Notes: generated by a model not told the origin, from the sequence alone. DNA of 10,594 nucleotides from an uncultured Lachnospiraceae bacterium (GCA_900313265.1 OMRN01000245.1:1-10594); one strand, 5' to 3'. Positions 1 through 7,271 are shown, counted from the first letter of the stretch. Program-made: numbers and translations.

Positions 1-1758
1 ATCGTTAACGAAAAAGACAAGATTGTCAATCTTACGGCGGAAGGTGTGGCAAAGACCGAGAGATTTTTCCAGATTCAGAACCTTGCTGATCCCGAGAATC
101 TTGAAATCCAGCATAACATTATTCTGGCCCTTCGTGCTCATAACTTAATGTTCCGGGATCAGGATTATGTCGTAAAAGATGATCAGGTTATTATCGTTGA
201 CAGCTTTACCGGACGTTTAATGCCGGGAAGAAGATATTCCGACGGACTTCATCAGGCAATCGAAGCCAAGGAACATGTAAAGGTAAAAAGAGAGAGCAAG
301 ACACTTGCCACCATTACCTTCCAGAACTTCTTCAATAAATTCGAGAAAAAGGCCGGCATGACCGGTACCGCACTTACCGAAGAGAAGGAATTCCGTGAGA
401 TTTACGGAATGGACGTTATCGAAATACCGACGAACAAAGCGGTTGTGCGTGTCGATCATCCGGATGCCGTATATAAAACCAAGGCAGGCAAACTGCATGC
501 CATCTGCAATGCCGTGCAGGAAGCCCATGACAAGGGTCAGCCGGTACTGGTCGGTACAATTACCATCGAAGCATCGGAAGAAATCAGCCGTATGCTTAAA
601 AAGCGAAATATCAAACATAATGTGCTCAATGCGAAGTTCCATGAAATGGAAGCGGACATCGTAGCGGATGCCGGACTTCACGGTGCTGTTACCATCGCAA
701 CCAACATGGCCGGCCGTGGTACCGATATTAAGCTTGACGATGAATCCAGAGCGGCGGGAGGACTTTTAATTGTCGGAACGGAGCGTCATGAATCGAGACG
801 TATCGATAACCAGCTTCGAGGCCGTTCCGGTCGTCAGGGAGATCCGGGTGAATCCAAATTCTATATTTCACTCGAAGATGATTTGATGAGACTGTTCGGA
901 TCCGAACGACTGATGAATGTATTTAATTCATTGGGTGTTCCCGAGGATCAGGAAATTCAGCATAAACTTCTTTCAAATGCAATTGAAAATGCACAAAAGA
1001 AGATAGAGAACAACAACTTCGGAATCCGTAAGAATCTTCTTGATTTCGATCAGGTTATGAACGATCAGAGAGAGATTATCTATGCGGAACGTCTTCGTGT
1101 GTTAAACGGTGAAAACATGAGGGATGCCGTTTACAAGATGATTGCCGATGTGGTTGAAAACAGTGTAAATACCGTCATCGGAGAAGAGTCCAATCCGGAG
1201 AGCTGGGATTTGAAGGAACTGAACAATATCCTGCTTCCGATTGTTCCCTTAGAGCCGGTTACGTTAAAACGGTTAGAGAAAACCAAGAAAAACGGTATTA
1301 TCCAGCAACTGAAAGAAGAAGCGGTGAAACTGTACGAGGAAAAAGAAGCACAGTTCCCCGCCGAAGAACAGATCCGTGAAATCGAGCGTGTTGTTTTGCT
1401 TCGTTCCATCGACGGAAAATGGATGAATCATATCGATGACATGGAGCAGTTAAAACAGGGAATCGGTATGGTGGCATACGGACAGAAGGATCCGGTTGTG
1501 GAATATAAGATGGCCGGTTACGATATGTTTGATGCCATGACGGAAGCAATCAAGGAAGATACGGTCCGCATGCTTCTGCATCTGCGTATCGAGCAGCGTA
1601 TCGAACGTGAGCAGGTAGCCAAGGTTACCGGAACAAACAAGGATGATACCGTTCAGAGAGGACCGAAGAAAAGAGAAGCCGAGAAGATTCAGCCGAACGA
1701 TCCCTGTCCCTGCGGAAGCGGCAAGAAATACAAGAAATGCTGCGGAGCCGGGAAGTAA
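1..1758 (+). CDS. secA: Protein translocase subunit SecA, 5'-truncated by window edge
   Basis: SecA is the cytosolic/peripheral ATPase that drives preproteins through SecYEG. The frame is open from base 1, so the gene starts upstream; 585 residues are visible. A full-length SecA is about 840-860 residues, so roughly the first 270 (Walker A and DEAD-box part of NBD1) are missing. Visible parts in order are the end of the preprotein-binding domain and return to NBD1 ([17 protein letters not shown], near bases 208-243), NBD2 with MAGRGTDI (706-729) and the arginine-finger motif [11 protein letters not shown] (811-843), the helical scaffold and two-helix finger ([12 protein letters not shown], about 1459-1494), and a C-terminal SEC-C zinc motif CxCx8CC (1705-1743) that binds SecB or ribosomes in other bacteria. 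The usual finger sequence is GIGLRAYGQ or similar; here it reads GMVAYGQ. prfB follows 57 bases downstream, as in many Firmicutes. The GTG at 46 is an internal codon, not a start. Confidence 0.98.
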   Translation: MVNEKDKIVNLTAEGVAKTERFFQIQNLADPENLEIQHNIILALRAHNLMFRDQDYVVKDDQVIIVDSFTGRLMPGRRYSDGLHQAIEAKEHVKVKRESKTLATITFQNFFNKFEKKAGMTGTALTEEKEFREIYGMDVIEIPTNKAVVRVDHPDAVYKTKAGKLHAICNAVQEAHDKGQPVLVGTITIEASEEISRMLKKRNIKHNVLNAKFHEMEADIVADAGLHGAVTIATNMAGRGTDIKLDDESRAAGGLLIVGTERHESRRIDNQLRGRSGRQGDPGESKFYISLEDDLMRLFGSERLMNVFNSLGVPEDQEIQHKLLSNAIENAQKKIENNNFGIRKNLLDFDQVMNDQREIIYAERLRVLNGENMRDAVYKMIADVVENSVNTVIGEESNPESWDLKELNNILLPIVPLEPVTLKRLEKTKKNGIIQQLKEEAVKLYEEKEAQFPAEEQIREIERVVLLRSIDGKWMNHIDDMEQLKQGIGMVAYGQKDPVVEYKMAGYDMFDAMTEAIKEDTVRMLLHLRIEQRIEREQVAKVTGTNKDDTVQRGPKKREAEKIQPNDPCPCGSGKKYKKCCGAGK

Positions 1759-1815
1759 GGCTTATAGATTTTGTCCGTGAAAATCGGAAATAAATAATAA
1801 AGGTGGTGACCGCGG

Positions 1816-2953
1816 GTGGTAGAACTTGATGCAATCAAAACCGAATTGCTCTCCTACACATCTCCTTTAGCGGAAGTGAGGGATTCACTTTAACTTAGCC
1901 GCGAAGGAAGAACGGGCAATTGAACTGGAACGTGAAATGCAGGAGCCGACATTCTGGGATGATCCGGTGAAGGCAAATGCGAAAACAAAAGAATTAAAAT
2001 CGTTAAAAGACGATATTGAAATCTGCAACCGTTTAAGCGCACAAATCGACGACTTAAAGGATTTGATTGATTTGGCAAACGAAGAGAATGATGAATCCAT
2101 GGTGGAGGATATCAAATCGGAGTTTGAATCCTTTAAGGATGATTTTGAAAAAATACGTATTTCCACACTCCTTTCCGGAGAGTATGACAAAAACAACGCA
2201 ATCTTAAGGCTGAATGCCGGTGCGGGCGGAACGGAAAGCTGCGACTGGGCATCCATGCTTTACCGCATGTATACCAGATGGGCGGAGAGAAAAGGATTTA
2301 CCGTTGAAGAACTGGATTTGCTTGACGGAGACGAAGCGGGAATCAAATCGGTTTCTTTCCAGGTGAACGGAGAGAATGCGTACGGATATTTAAAGGGTGA
2401 AAAAGGTGTTCACCGTCTGGTGCGTATTTCACCGTTTAATGCGCAGGGAAAGAGACAGACCTCTTTCGTATCATTGGATGTTATGCCGGAACTGCCGGAT
2501 GATGTGGAACTGGATATCAATCCGGAAGATTTGAGAATCGATACCTATCGAAGTTCCGGAGCGGGCGGACAGCATATTAACAAGACGTCTTCCGCTATCC
2601 GAATTACGCATCTGCCTACAGGTGTAGTTGTACAGTGCCAGAACGAGCGAAGCCAGTTCCAGAATAAGGACAAGGCAATGCAGATGCTGAAAGCAAAACT
2701 GTTAATGCTCAAGCAGGAAGCACATGCGGAAAAACTTTCAGATATCCGTGGGGAAATAAAGGAAATCGGATGGGGAAACCAGATTCGTTCCTATGTTCTC
2801 CAGCCGTATACCATGGTAAAGGATTTAAGAACCGGTGAAGAAACTGCCAATGCCTCGGCTGTTCTCGACGGAGCACTCGACAAGATGATTACCGCGTATC
2901 TTAAGTGGTTAAGCCTCGGCGGAAAAGCAGTGGATACCGGAGATCTTGAGTAA
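1816..2953 (+). CDS. prfB: Peptide chain release factor 2 (RF2), expressed by +1 programmed frameshift
   Basis: RF2 recognises UGA/UAA stops and triggers peptide release. The gene is in two frames. Frame A starts at GTG 1816 (SD AAGGTGG at 1799-1805) and encodes 25 residues beginning MVELDAIKTELL and ending EVRDSL before TAA at 1891-1893. A +1 slip on CTT (1888-1890) continues as NLAAKEERAIEL to the stop at 2951-2953. The joined product is 378 residues. In joined numbering the stop-recognition tripeptide SPF falls at 205-207 and catalytic GGQ (in SSGAGGQH) at 250-252, the same numbers as in E. coli RF2, which supports the reconstruction. The C-terminus runs about 13 residues beyond E. coli's. 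Starting at the ATG at 1937 would lose the N-terminal domain. It probably shares transcription with secA. The oddity is that the frameshift stop is TAA instead of the family's typical TGA. Confidence 0.96.
1876..1894 (+). promoter_or_regulatory. prfB: prfB +1 programmed frameshift site (AGG...CTT TAA C)
   Basis: In frame A the codons read GTG AGG GAT TCA CTT TAA, followed by C. An internal SD-like AGGG starts at 1879, nine bases before the slippery CTT at 1888, the same register as AGGGGG-UAU-CUU in E. coli prfB. Slippage moves CTT to TTT (1889-1891) and resumes at AAC (1892). Known sites are overwhelmingly CUU UGA C; here the stop is UAA, and the first residue after the shift becomes Asn instead of the usual Asp. 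GTGA (1876-1879) and TCAC (1885-1888) could also pair around the AGGG. The site allows autoregulation of RF2 by stop-codon decoding efficiency. Confidence 0.9.
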
Positions 2954-2966
2954 AGACTATTTTTGC

Positions 2967-2995
2967 AAAAAAAAGACCGGATGAATTATCCGGTC
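2967..2995 (-). terminator. Intrinsic terminator of the 3-gene minus-strand operon
   Basis: An 8-bp perfect stem (GACCGGAT at 2975-2982 with ATCCGGTC at 2988-2995) has a 5-base loop. Read on the minus strand, the stem is followed directly by eight T residues (2974-2967). It lies 26 bases past the stop of the diguanylate cyclase gene. On the plus strand no T-tract follows, so it is at best a partial terminator for prfB. Confidence 0.85.
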
Positions 2996-3020
2996 CGTAA
3001 AATAACTGATATCGACAGGG

Positions 3021-4358
3021 TCAGGACACGATGCAGTCCCGGCCCTGATTTTTTCCTTTGTAGAGATTTGCATCGGCAGCATTAATAATATCATCGATTT
3101 TACCCTGGCCGTTGTAAGTCGCAACTCCGAATGTCATGGACAGGTGGATGGGTGCGTGGTTCTTCGGATAAAAAGGAGTTCTTTTGATTTCTTTGCTGAT
3201 TTCTTTTAAGATGTCGCAGGTTTCTTCGCGGGCGGTCTCAAAACCGAGCAGAAATTCTTCGCCGCCCCAGCGTACCGCAAAACCGTCGTGCATTTCCGCA
3301 TGTTTTTTCAAAATTGCGGAAACACCGGATAAAACGGTATCGCCCATGTCGTGACCGTATTCGTCATTCACTTTCTTGAAATGATCCAAATCGCCGATAA
3401 CGATTGTAAATACCGAAAATTCATCGTGTGCCTTTTCGCGAAGATTTTTGATTTTCTGTCTTCCGAAGCGTCGGTTATAAAGACCGGTTAACGGATCCGT
3501 TCCAATCAGGGATTTAATGGAAGCTCCGGCGGCAATGGAATGTTCGCCAAGTTCGGCAATCTCGTCATTCCGGCGAAAAACAGAAGGGTTCATTTCCTGT
3601 TCGGTGGTTTTGGAAGTGACAAGTTCTTCCATGTAATCGCGGATATATGTCAGACGCCGCACCATCTGATTCGAAAGAAGAGTAATCAGAATAAACGTAA
3701 CGACAGCCGTTATTGCCGTTAGAACGGCAATCTGGATAAATAACGCCTGATTGGCACGGTAAAAGTTCTTCATTGAAATGGCACATCCGACCATGCCGAC
3801 AACCTGGGAATTGCTGTGAAGAGGAACATAAACACATAAATACCGCTGCCGGTTAATGTTATTTTTCTCGGTGGAAACGGTATTTTCCTTAAATACGCCG
3901 GAAACGATACGGCTGTCTGCGAGCATCGTGCCGAGAAGGGGAGAACCGTCGCTGTCGGTTAATGTGGTCATGACGCGGTTATTTCCGTAAAAAATACTGA
4001 TTTCGATGCCGTAGGTCTCTTTCATTTCTTCCAAAAACGGATATTCTTCCCTTGTAGAGCGGTCACCGCAGAAGAGTTCGCCGCCATCCATATAAAAAGT
4101 TCCTTTGAGATTGGAAAAATGGGTGGAAATATATCTCGCATTTCCTTCCAGATTGGTAAACATTTCCGTTACGGCTATTTTTCTGATGGAATACATACCG
4201 ATGAGCAGAAATAATACACCCATTAAAAGAATGGGGATGAGTGTGTTTGCGGCAATCTGAAACTTCAGACTTTTTCGTCTCTTCTTTTTCGGAGGAGTAC
4301 TTTCGCCGGCAGTCTGTCCGTTTTCGGGAACGGAATTTGTTTCATTATTCTCTGTCAT
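3021..4358 (-). CDS. Membrane-bound diguanylate cyclase with extracytoplasmic Cache-like sensor (GGEEF)
   Basis: This 445-residue protein probably makes cyclic di-GMP from two GTP in response to an extracellular signal. Residues 1-35 are a polar, Lys/Arg-rich cytosolic tail. TM1 is about 36-57, followed by an outside domain (58-206) resembling a single-Cache fold, then TM2 (about 207-229). A HAMP-like linker containing NDEIAELGEHS spans roughly 230-285. The GGDEF domain begins with DPLTGLYNRR (288-297). Catalytic features look intact: metal-binding D323, substrate-contacting N331 and D340, and signature GGEEF at 365-369. The inhibitory I-site RxxD is absent: the aligned position reads MHDG. 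The ATG overlaps the stop of the upstream DUF975 gene (ATGA, 4 bases), so translation is probably coupled. The specific ligand and output cannot be read from sequence. Confidence 0.95.
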   Translation of the reverse strand: MTENNETNSVPENGQTAGESTPPKKKRRKSLKFQIAANTLIPILLMGVLFLLIGMYSIRKIAVTEMFTNLEGNARYISTHFSNLKGTFYMDGGELFCGDRSTREEYPFLEEMKETYGIEISIFYGNNRVMTTLTDSDGSPLLGTMLADSRIVSGVFKENTVSTEKNNINRQRYLCVYVPLHSNSQVVGMVGCAISMKNFYRANQALFIQIAVLTAITAVVTFILITLLSNQMVRRLTYIRDYMEELVTSKTTEQEMNPSVFRRNDEIAELGEHSIAAGASIKSLIGTDPLTGLYNRRFGRQKIKNLREKAHDEFSVFTIVIGDLDHFKKVNDEYGHDMGDTVLSGVSAILKKHAEMHDGFAVRWGGEEFLLGFETAREETCDILKEISKEIKRTPFYPKNHAPIHLSMTFGVATYNGQGKIDDIINAADANLYKGKNQGRDCIVS

Positions 4359-5095
4359 ACCTGTTTTGCCTGTTTCTGCTTAATCAAATCGAGATAAAAA
4401 TGGGCATATGCACTTTGAAGTACCGGACTGATCCAGAAAAATGCAATACCGAAAGATACTATTCCCAATATCATCAGCGGCACCAGCGAAATGCAAAGAC
4501 CCAGATACCGCAAATGGTTTCCTTTCATGAGCCACACGCTCATTTTTAAGGACTTGGAAAAGGACATATTGGGAAAATCTCCCATGACATAATAAAGCGG
4601 CATAAAAAATAGATAAACCAGAAACGAACACAGTGATCCCGCGAATAAAATCGCAAAAGCAATCAGCATTTCTTTGGTTTTTCCGAAACTTAAGGGGTAA
4701 TACAGGCTGTATATAAAGGCCGGAATGGAAAATACGAAGGAAATCCCTTCAAAGAAGAGGGAAGCAAAAAGTACCCGGTCCGGTCCGGAACGGAAAGCGG
4801 AAAAGAGCAGATTGATGGATGCTTTTTCCTTTCCTTCACACAATACGGTAAAATATTTTACACGGCCCATAACAAAAAGACCGATAAATACATCAATCAG
4901 AAGATTGCCGATTTTGGCCGCCCACTGCATCCATAGATCTTCGCCCAAAGTGAAGAATAAGGAACAGCCGGTCAGGGCGAATTTTATCATAAAGAATAAG
5001 AAGGCAACCACAACCGGAGAGTAGGGATTCTCCAGCATGGTTTCCCTTGCGTTCGCACGTATTTCGGAAAGAGGAGCGGCTTTTGAATTATTCAT
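4355..5095 (-). CDS. DUF975 family multi-pass membrane protein
   Basis: This 246-residue hydrophobic protein has about five or six membrane segments (approximately 27-50, 59-78, 107-131, 143-167, 195-223). The C-terminal part fits the DUF975 pattern: SKSLKMSVWLMKGN, a long hydrophobic GIVSFGIAFFWISP helix, then AYAHFYLDL. The family is widespread in Firmicutes and has no firmly established function that I know of. The start chosen is ATG at 5093-5095, because GGAGG lies about 8 bases upstream; an in-frame ATG at 5125 sits inside the preceding gene. The start overlaps the upstream stop by 8 bases and the TGA overlaps the next gene's ATG. This places it in the middle of an operon with a diguanylate cyclase. 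A role as membrane partner of the cyclase is inference only. Confidence 0.88.
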   Translation of the reverse strand: MNNSKAAPLSEIRANARETMLENPYSPVVVAFLFFMIKFALTGCSLFFTLGEDLWMQWAAKIGNLLIDVFIGLFVMGRVKYFTVLCEGKEKASINLLFSAFRSGPDRVLFASLFFEGISFVFSIPAFIYSLYYPLSFGKTKEMLIAFAILFAGSLCSFLVYLFFMPLYYVMGDFPNMSFSKSLKMSVWLMKGNHLRYLGLCISLVPLMILGIVSFGIAFFWISPVLQSAYAHFYLDLIKQKQAKQV

Positions 5096-5726
5096 TCGTC
5101 GTACCTCCGTTCTGAGCGTTATCATTTTGAATAGTCGTGCCCTGAGCAGTGTTATCCGTAGTATTCACATTCTGAGCGTTTTCATTTTGAGCATTTCCGC
5201 CCGAAATAATTGAATTCTGAGAATTATTGTCATGAGTATTTGCGTCCTGCACGTTTTCGTTTTGAATGCTTCCGCCCTGAACATTCGTATCCGTAACGCC
5301 GCCGTTTAACTGCTCATTTAAGTACTCCTCGAAGGACATGCCGTACCACTGCTGGGATGCTTCTTCGAATTTTTTATGAAGAGGGGTGTCATGATTTACG
5401 CTGTATAAAGCGTAGCCGCAAAAAATTCCGTTTAAGCAGATGAGAATCACGGAGAAAAAGATTAACAGGTTGTTATACCAGTCATTTTTCTTTCGTTTTC
5501 CTTTGGCAAGATAGGCATAAGTAATACTTAAGGGTGCAAAAATAAAGGGCAGAATGAGTGTCGGAAACAGTGTCCCAATGACTGCCGTGAAAAAATGAAA
5601 CGATGCACGTCTGGTTGCCCTGTAATGACGATATTCTTTTTCATCGCCCGAAGGACGGTTTTCTCCGGACATTCCGTTATAGGAATACGGATTGCCGTTG
5701 TTTGGATTGTTATTGTCCGGTATCAT
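5088..5726 (-). CDS. Small membrane protein with Asn-rich N-terminus and 5-residue-repeat Asn/Gln tail (unknown function)
   Basis: I do not recognise a named family with confidence. The 212 residues comprise an Asn/Pro/Gly-rich head (1-28), a basic stretch (31-41), a hydrophobic region about 44-74, a basic loop KGKRKK (75-80), a second membrane segment about 86-108, and a short acidic/aromatic segment (FEEASQQWYGMSFEEYLNEQL). From about 146 a polar tail shows an exact five-residue period, with Gln at 150, 155, 160, 170, 180, 185, 195, 200 and 205. The two-TM layout with a low-complexity head resembles DUF4190-like proteins. ATG at 5724-5726 is preceded by GGGAG (spacing 9) and a good promoter. 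It is the first gene of the operon. The last tail codons (GGA GGT) contain the ribosome binding site of the DUF975 gene. Confidence 0.85.
   Translation of the reverse strand: MIPDNNNPNNGNPYSYNGMSGENRPSGDEKEYRHYRATRRASFHFFTAVIGTLFPTLILPFIFAPLSITYAYLAKGKRKKNDWYNNLLIFFSVILICLNGIFCGYALYSVNHDTPLHKKFEEASQQWYGMSFEEYLNEQLNGGVTDTNVQGGSIQNENVQDANTHDNNSQNSIISGGNAQNENAQNVNTTDNTAQGTTIQNDNAQNGGTTNE
5097..5291 (-). repeat. Tandem 15-bp / 5-residue degenerate repeats in coding sequence
   Basis: This stretch encodes thirteen consecutive pentapeptides (residues 146-210) in unbroken register, with consensus [N/D/G]-x-N-[A/V/I/T]-Q. Examples are DTNVQ, GGSIQ, NENVQ, DNNSQ, GGNAQ, NENAQ, DNTAQ, GTTIQ and NDNAQ. 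DANTH, NSIIS, NVNTT and NGGTT are degenerate units. A higher-order repeat is also visible: the QNEN/QNDN blocks recur after 25 and then 20 residues. It lacks the central Leu/Phe of the classical A(D/N)LxX pentapeptide-repeat family. Confidence 0.85.
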
Positions 5727-5795
5727 GCCATTTGACTCCCGTATGCTTCTAAATCTGCAAATGCTGCTTAATTATTTTAATGCTAAAAACAATTT

Positions 5796-5824
5796 ATTAT
5801 ATCATAATCCGCATTATTCGGCAA
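5796..5824 (-). promoter_or_regulatory. Sigma-A-type promoter for the minus-strand membrane protein/DGC operon
   Basis: Read on the minus strand, TTGCCG (5819-5824) is followed by a 17-base spacer and TATAAT (5796-5801). The -10 is preceded by TGA, giving an extended -10. The predicted transcription start is near 5789, leaving a leader of about 60 bases before ATG 5726. Confidence 0.8.
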
Positions 5825-5910
5825 TGAAACCGGAGATAAGAAGGCACTAAACGGAAGATAGGAAGAAATCAAAACAGGGAACCTTTAATAAAACCGGCGG
5901 AAAAGTCCGC

Positions 5911-5939
5911 TTGTCCCGGAAAAGGAATAATGATATAGT
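5911..5939 (+). promoter_or_regulatory. Sigma-A-type promoter for the EamA transporter gene
   Basis: TTGTCC (5911-5916), a 17-base spacer and TATAGT (5934-5939) with TGA immediately upstream form an extended -10. Transcription would start around 5946, practically at the ATG at 5947. A small GCGGA/TCCGC hairpin (5897-5910) lies just upstream of the -35. Confidence 0.6.
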
Positions 5940-5946
5940 AAGTGCC

Positions 5947-6924
5947 ATGGAAAAAAACAATGAAATTATAAAGAATAAACAAATGAATACCGTCGGCAGC
6001 CTGCTTCTGTTCATTACGGCATTGATCTGGGGATTTGCATTTGTCGCCCAAAGCAAGGGGATGGAGAGTGTCGGACCGTTTACCTTTACCGGAATCAGGT
6101 CCGTAATCGGAGCCGTGACACTTATTCCGTGGCTTATTTTAAACCGCAAGACTTTATTTAAGGTTACCGACGGCGGAACGGAACCAAACGGAAATGACAA
6201 TCCGTCCGTGATCATAAACCGGGCTAAGAAGAGTAAAATACTGATTATCGGAACGCTTGTTATCGGATTTGTATTTTTCCTTGCGTCCATCAGCCAGCAG
6301 ATTGGTATCCTTTTTACCGATAACGTCGGAAAAGCGGGATTTATTACCGCTTTATATATTGTTCTGGTACCGCTTGCCGGAATTTTTTTGAAAAAGAAAC
6401 CGGGATGGGTGGTCTATCTTTGTGTAGTGGCTGCCACAATCGGATTGTATCTTCTGTGTATCCCGAAAGGGAGCGGTTTTTCTTTAAAAAAGGGGGATTT
6501 GCTGCTTATCCTGTGTGCCTTTTTGTTTACCGCGCAGATTATGCTGATTGATTATTATTCTGTGCGTATGAACGGTATTTTAATCGCGTTTGCCCAGCTC
6601 GTCGTTGCCGGCTTTTTCGGACTTATCGGCATGTTCTTTTGGGAAAAACCGACCATACGGGAAATATACGACGCCCTTTTGCCGATTCTTTATGCAGGTG
6701 TACTATCAAGCGGTGTGGGATATACCCTGCAGATTCTGGGACAGAAATATGTGGAACCGACGAAGGCCTCTTTAATCATGTGTCTGGAGTCGGTCTTCTC
6801 CGTACTCGGTGGATGGTTAATTCTTCATCAGAAACTGACACTCAGGGAGGGCATCGGATGCATTATTATGTTTGCGGCAATTATTGTCTGTCAGGTGTTC
6901 GGGAACGCAGGGAAGAAAGGCTGA
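5947..6924 (+). CDS. EamA/DMT-family transporter (drug/metabolite exporter type)
   Basis: This is an inner-membrane transporter with two EamA repeats and about ten membrane segments. The substrate is not predictable; relatives export amino acids or other metabolites. From ATG 5947 it is 325 residues. The first repeat opens with LLLFITALIWGFAFVAQ and VGPFTFTGIRS (about 43-51). A polar loop lies at 71-97. The second repeat spans about 183-317 and contains PILYAGVLSSGVGYTLQ and ESVFSVLGGWLILHQKLTLREG, both typical. The start is uncertain. TTG 5911 is unlikely because it coincides with the putative -35. ATG 5947 has almost no leader if the promoter is right. ATG 5983 (MNTVGSLLLF, 313 residues) would have a leader of about 36 bases but only a weak SD. 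It stands alone, divergent from the cyclase operon and convergent with DUF1294. Confidence 0.9.
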   Translation: MEKNNEIIKNKQMNTVGSLLLFITALIWGFAFVAQSKGMESVGPFTFTGIRSVIGAVTLIPWLILNRKTLFKVTDGGTEPNGNDNPSVIINRAKKSKILIIGTLVIGFVFFLASISQQIGILFTDNVGKAGFITALYIVLVPLAGIFLKKKPGWVVYLCVVAATIGLYLLCIPKGSGFSLKKGDLLLILCAFLFTAQIMLIDYYSVRMNGILIAFAQLVVAGFFGLIGMFFWEKPTIREIYDALLPILYAGVLSSGVGYTLQILGQKYVEPTKASLIMCLESVFSVLGGWLILHQKLTLREGIGCIIMFAAIIVCQVFGNAGKKG

Positions 6925-6931
6925 AAGTGAC

Positions 6932-6952
6932 AGGCACCCAGAAAGGGCACCC
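6932..6952 (-). terminator. Possible weak terminator hairpin between convergent eamA-type gene and DUF1294
   Basis: In minus-strand RNA, GGGUGCCC (6952-6945) can pair with GGGUGCCU (6939-6932) across a UUUCU loop, giving eight pairs of which three are G-U wobbles. The following sequence GUCACUUUC is only modestly U-rich. In plus-strand RNA the same element forms a poorer hairpin with A-C mismatches. The two arms are also direct GGCACCC repeats. It is the only terminator candidate in the 37-base gap. Confidence 0.35.
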
Positions 6953-6961
6953 GTTTCCGTT

Positions 6962-7255
6962 TTATTCGAATAATACTATATCCATGGAAAAATAAAGAAC
7001 AATCACGAGTGCAATCTGTATGACCAGAATGACCGGCATACCGATTAAAAAAGAAAGATGTTTGGTTTTGTGGCGGAAAACAGCCATTCCGAGTAAGGAA
7101 CCGATACTTCCGCCGAAGGCGGCAACCAAAAACAGCGCCGCCTCCGGAATGCGGAAGGAATGCATTTTAGCCTTCAGTTTATCAATTCCCATCAGGGCAA
7201 AACCGGTAAGATTCAGTATTCCAAGATAAATCAGAATATACTGTAAAACTTTCAT
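6962..7255 (-). CDS. DUF1294 family small membrane protein
   Basis: This 97-residue protein has about three hydrophobic segments. It matches the DUF1294 pattern: NLTGFALMGIDKLKAK near the N-terminus (the conserved DK), RIPEAALFLVAAFGGSIGSLLGM in the middle, then the conserved FRHKTKH motif and a final hydrophobic helix. The family's function is not established. ATG at 7253-7255 has GGGAG eight bases upstream. It begins 16 bases after the argG stop on the same strand, so it is probably cotranscribed with argG and subject to the same arginine control. No biochemical link to arginine is implied by its sequence. Confidence 0.92.
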   Translation of the reverse strand: MKVLQYILIYLGILNLTGFALMGIDKLKAKMHSFRIPEAALFLVAAFGGSIGSLLGMAVFRHKTKHLSFLIGMPVILVIQIALVIVLYFSMDIVLFE

Positions 7256-7271
7256 TTACAAAACTCCCGTT

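Noticed and set aside
1937..2953. prfB as a single-frame gene starting at ATG 1937
   Set aside because: This would drop about 40 conserved N-terminal residues. The upstream 25-codon frame, SD-like AGGG and CTT TAA C fit the known RF2 frameshift arrangement.
5097..5291. Classical pentapeptide-repeat (quinolone-resistance type) domain or CRISPR-like repeat
   Set aside because: The units lack the central Leu/Phe of A(D/N)LxX. At DNA level they are 15-bp coding repeats without spacers.
5911..5946. TTG 5911 as start of the EamA transporter
   Set aside because: It coincides with the best -35 element, adds residues not typical of the family and has no good SD.
5847..6290. Minus-strand ORF of 147 codons over the EamA gene, and similar long opposite-strand frames over secA, argG and argJ
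   Set aside because: They lie wholly antisense to well-supported genes, have no recognisable family features and lack good starts.
6930..6952. REP/RAYT-type repeat, because of GTGACAGGCACC and the repeated GGCACCC
   Set aside because: Only one locus is visible, the two GGCACCC copies are short direct repeats, and no transposase is nearby. A weak terminator hairpin explains it adequately.
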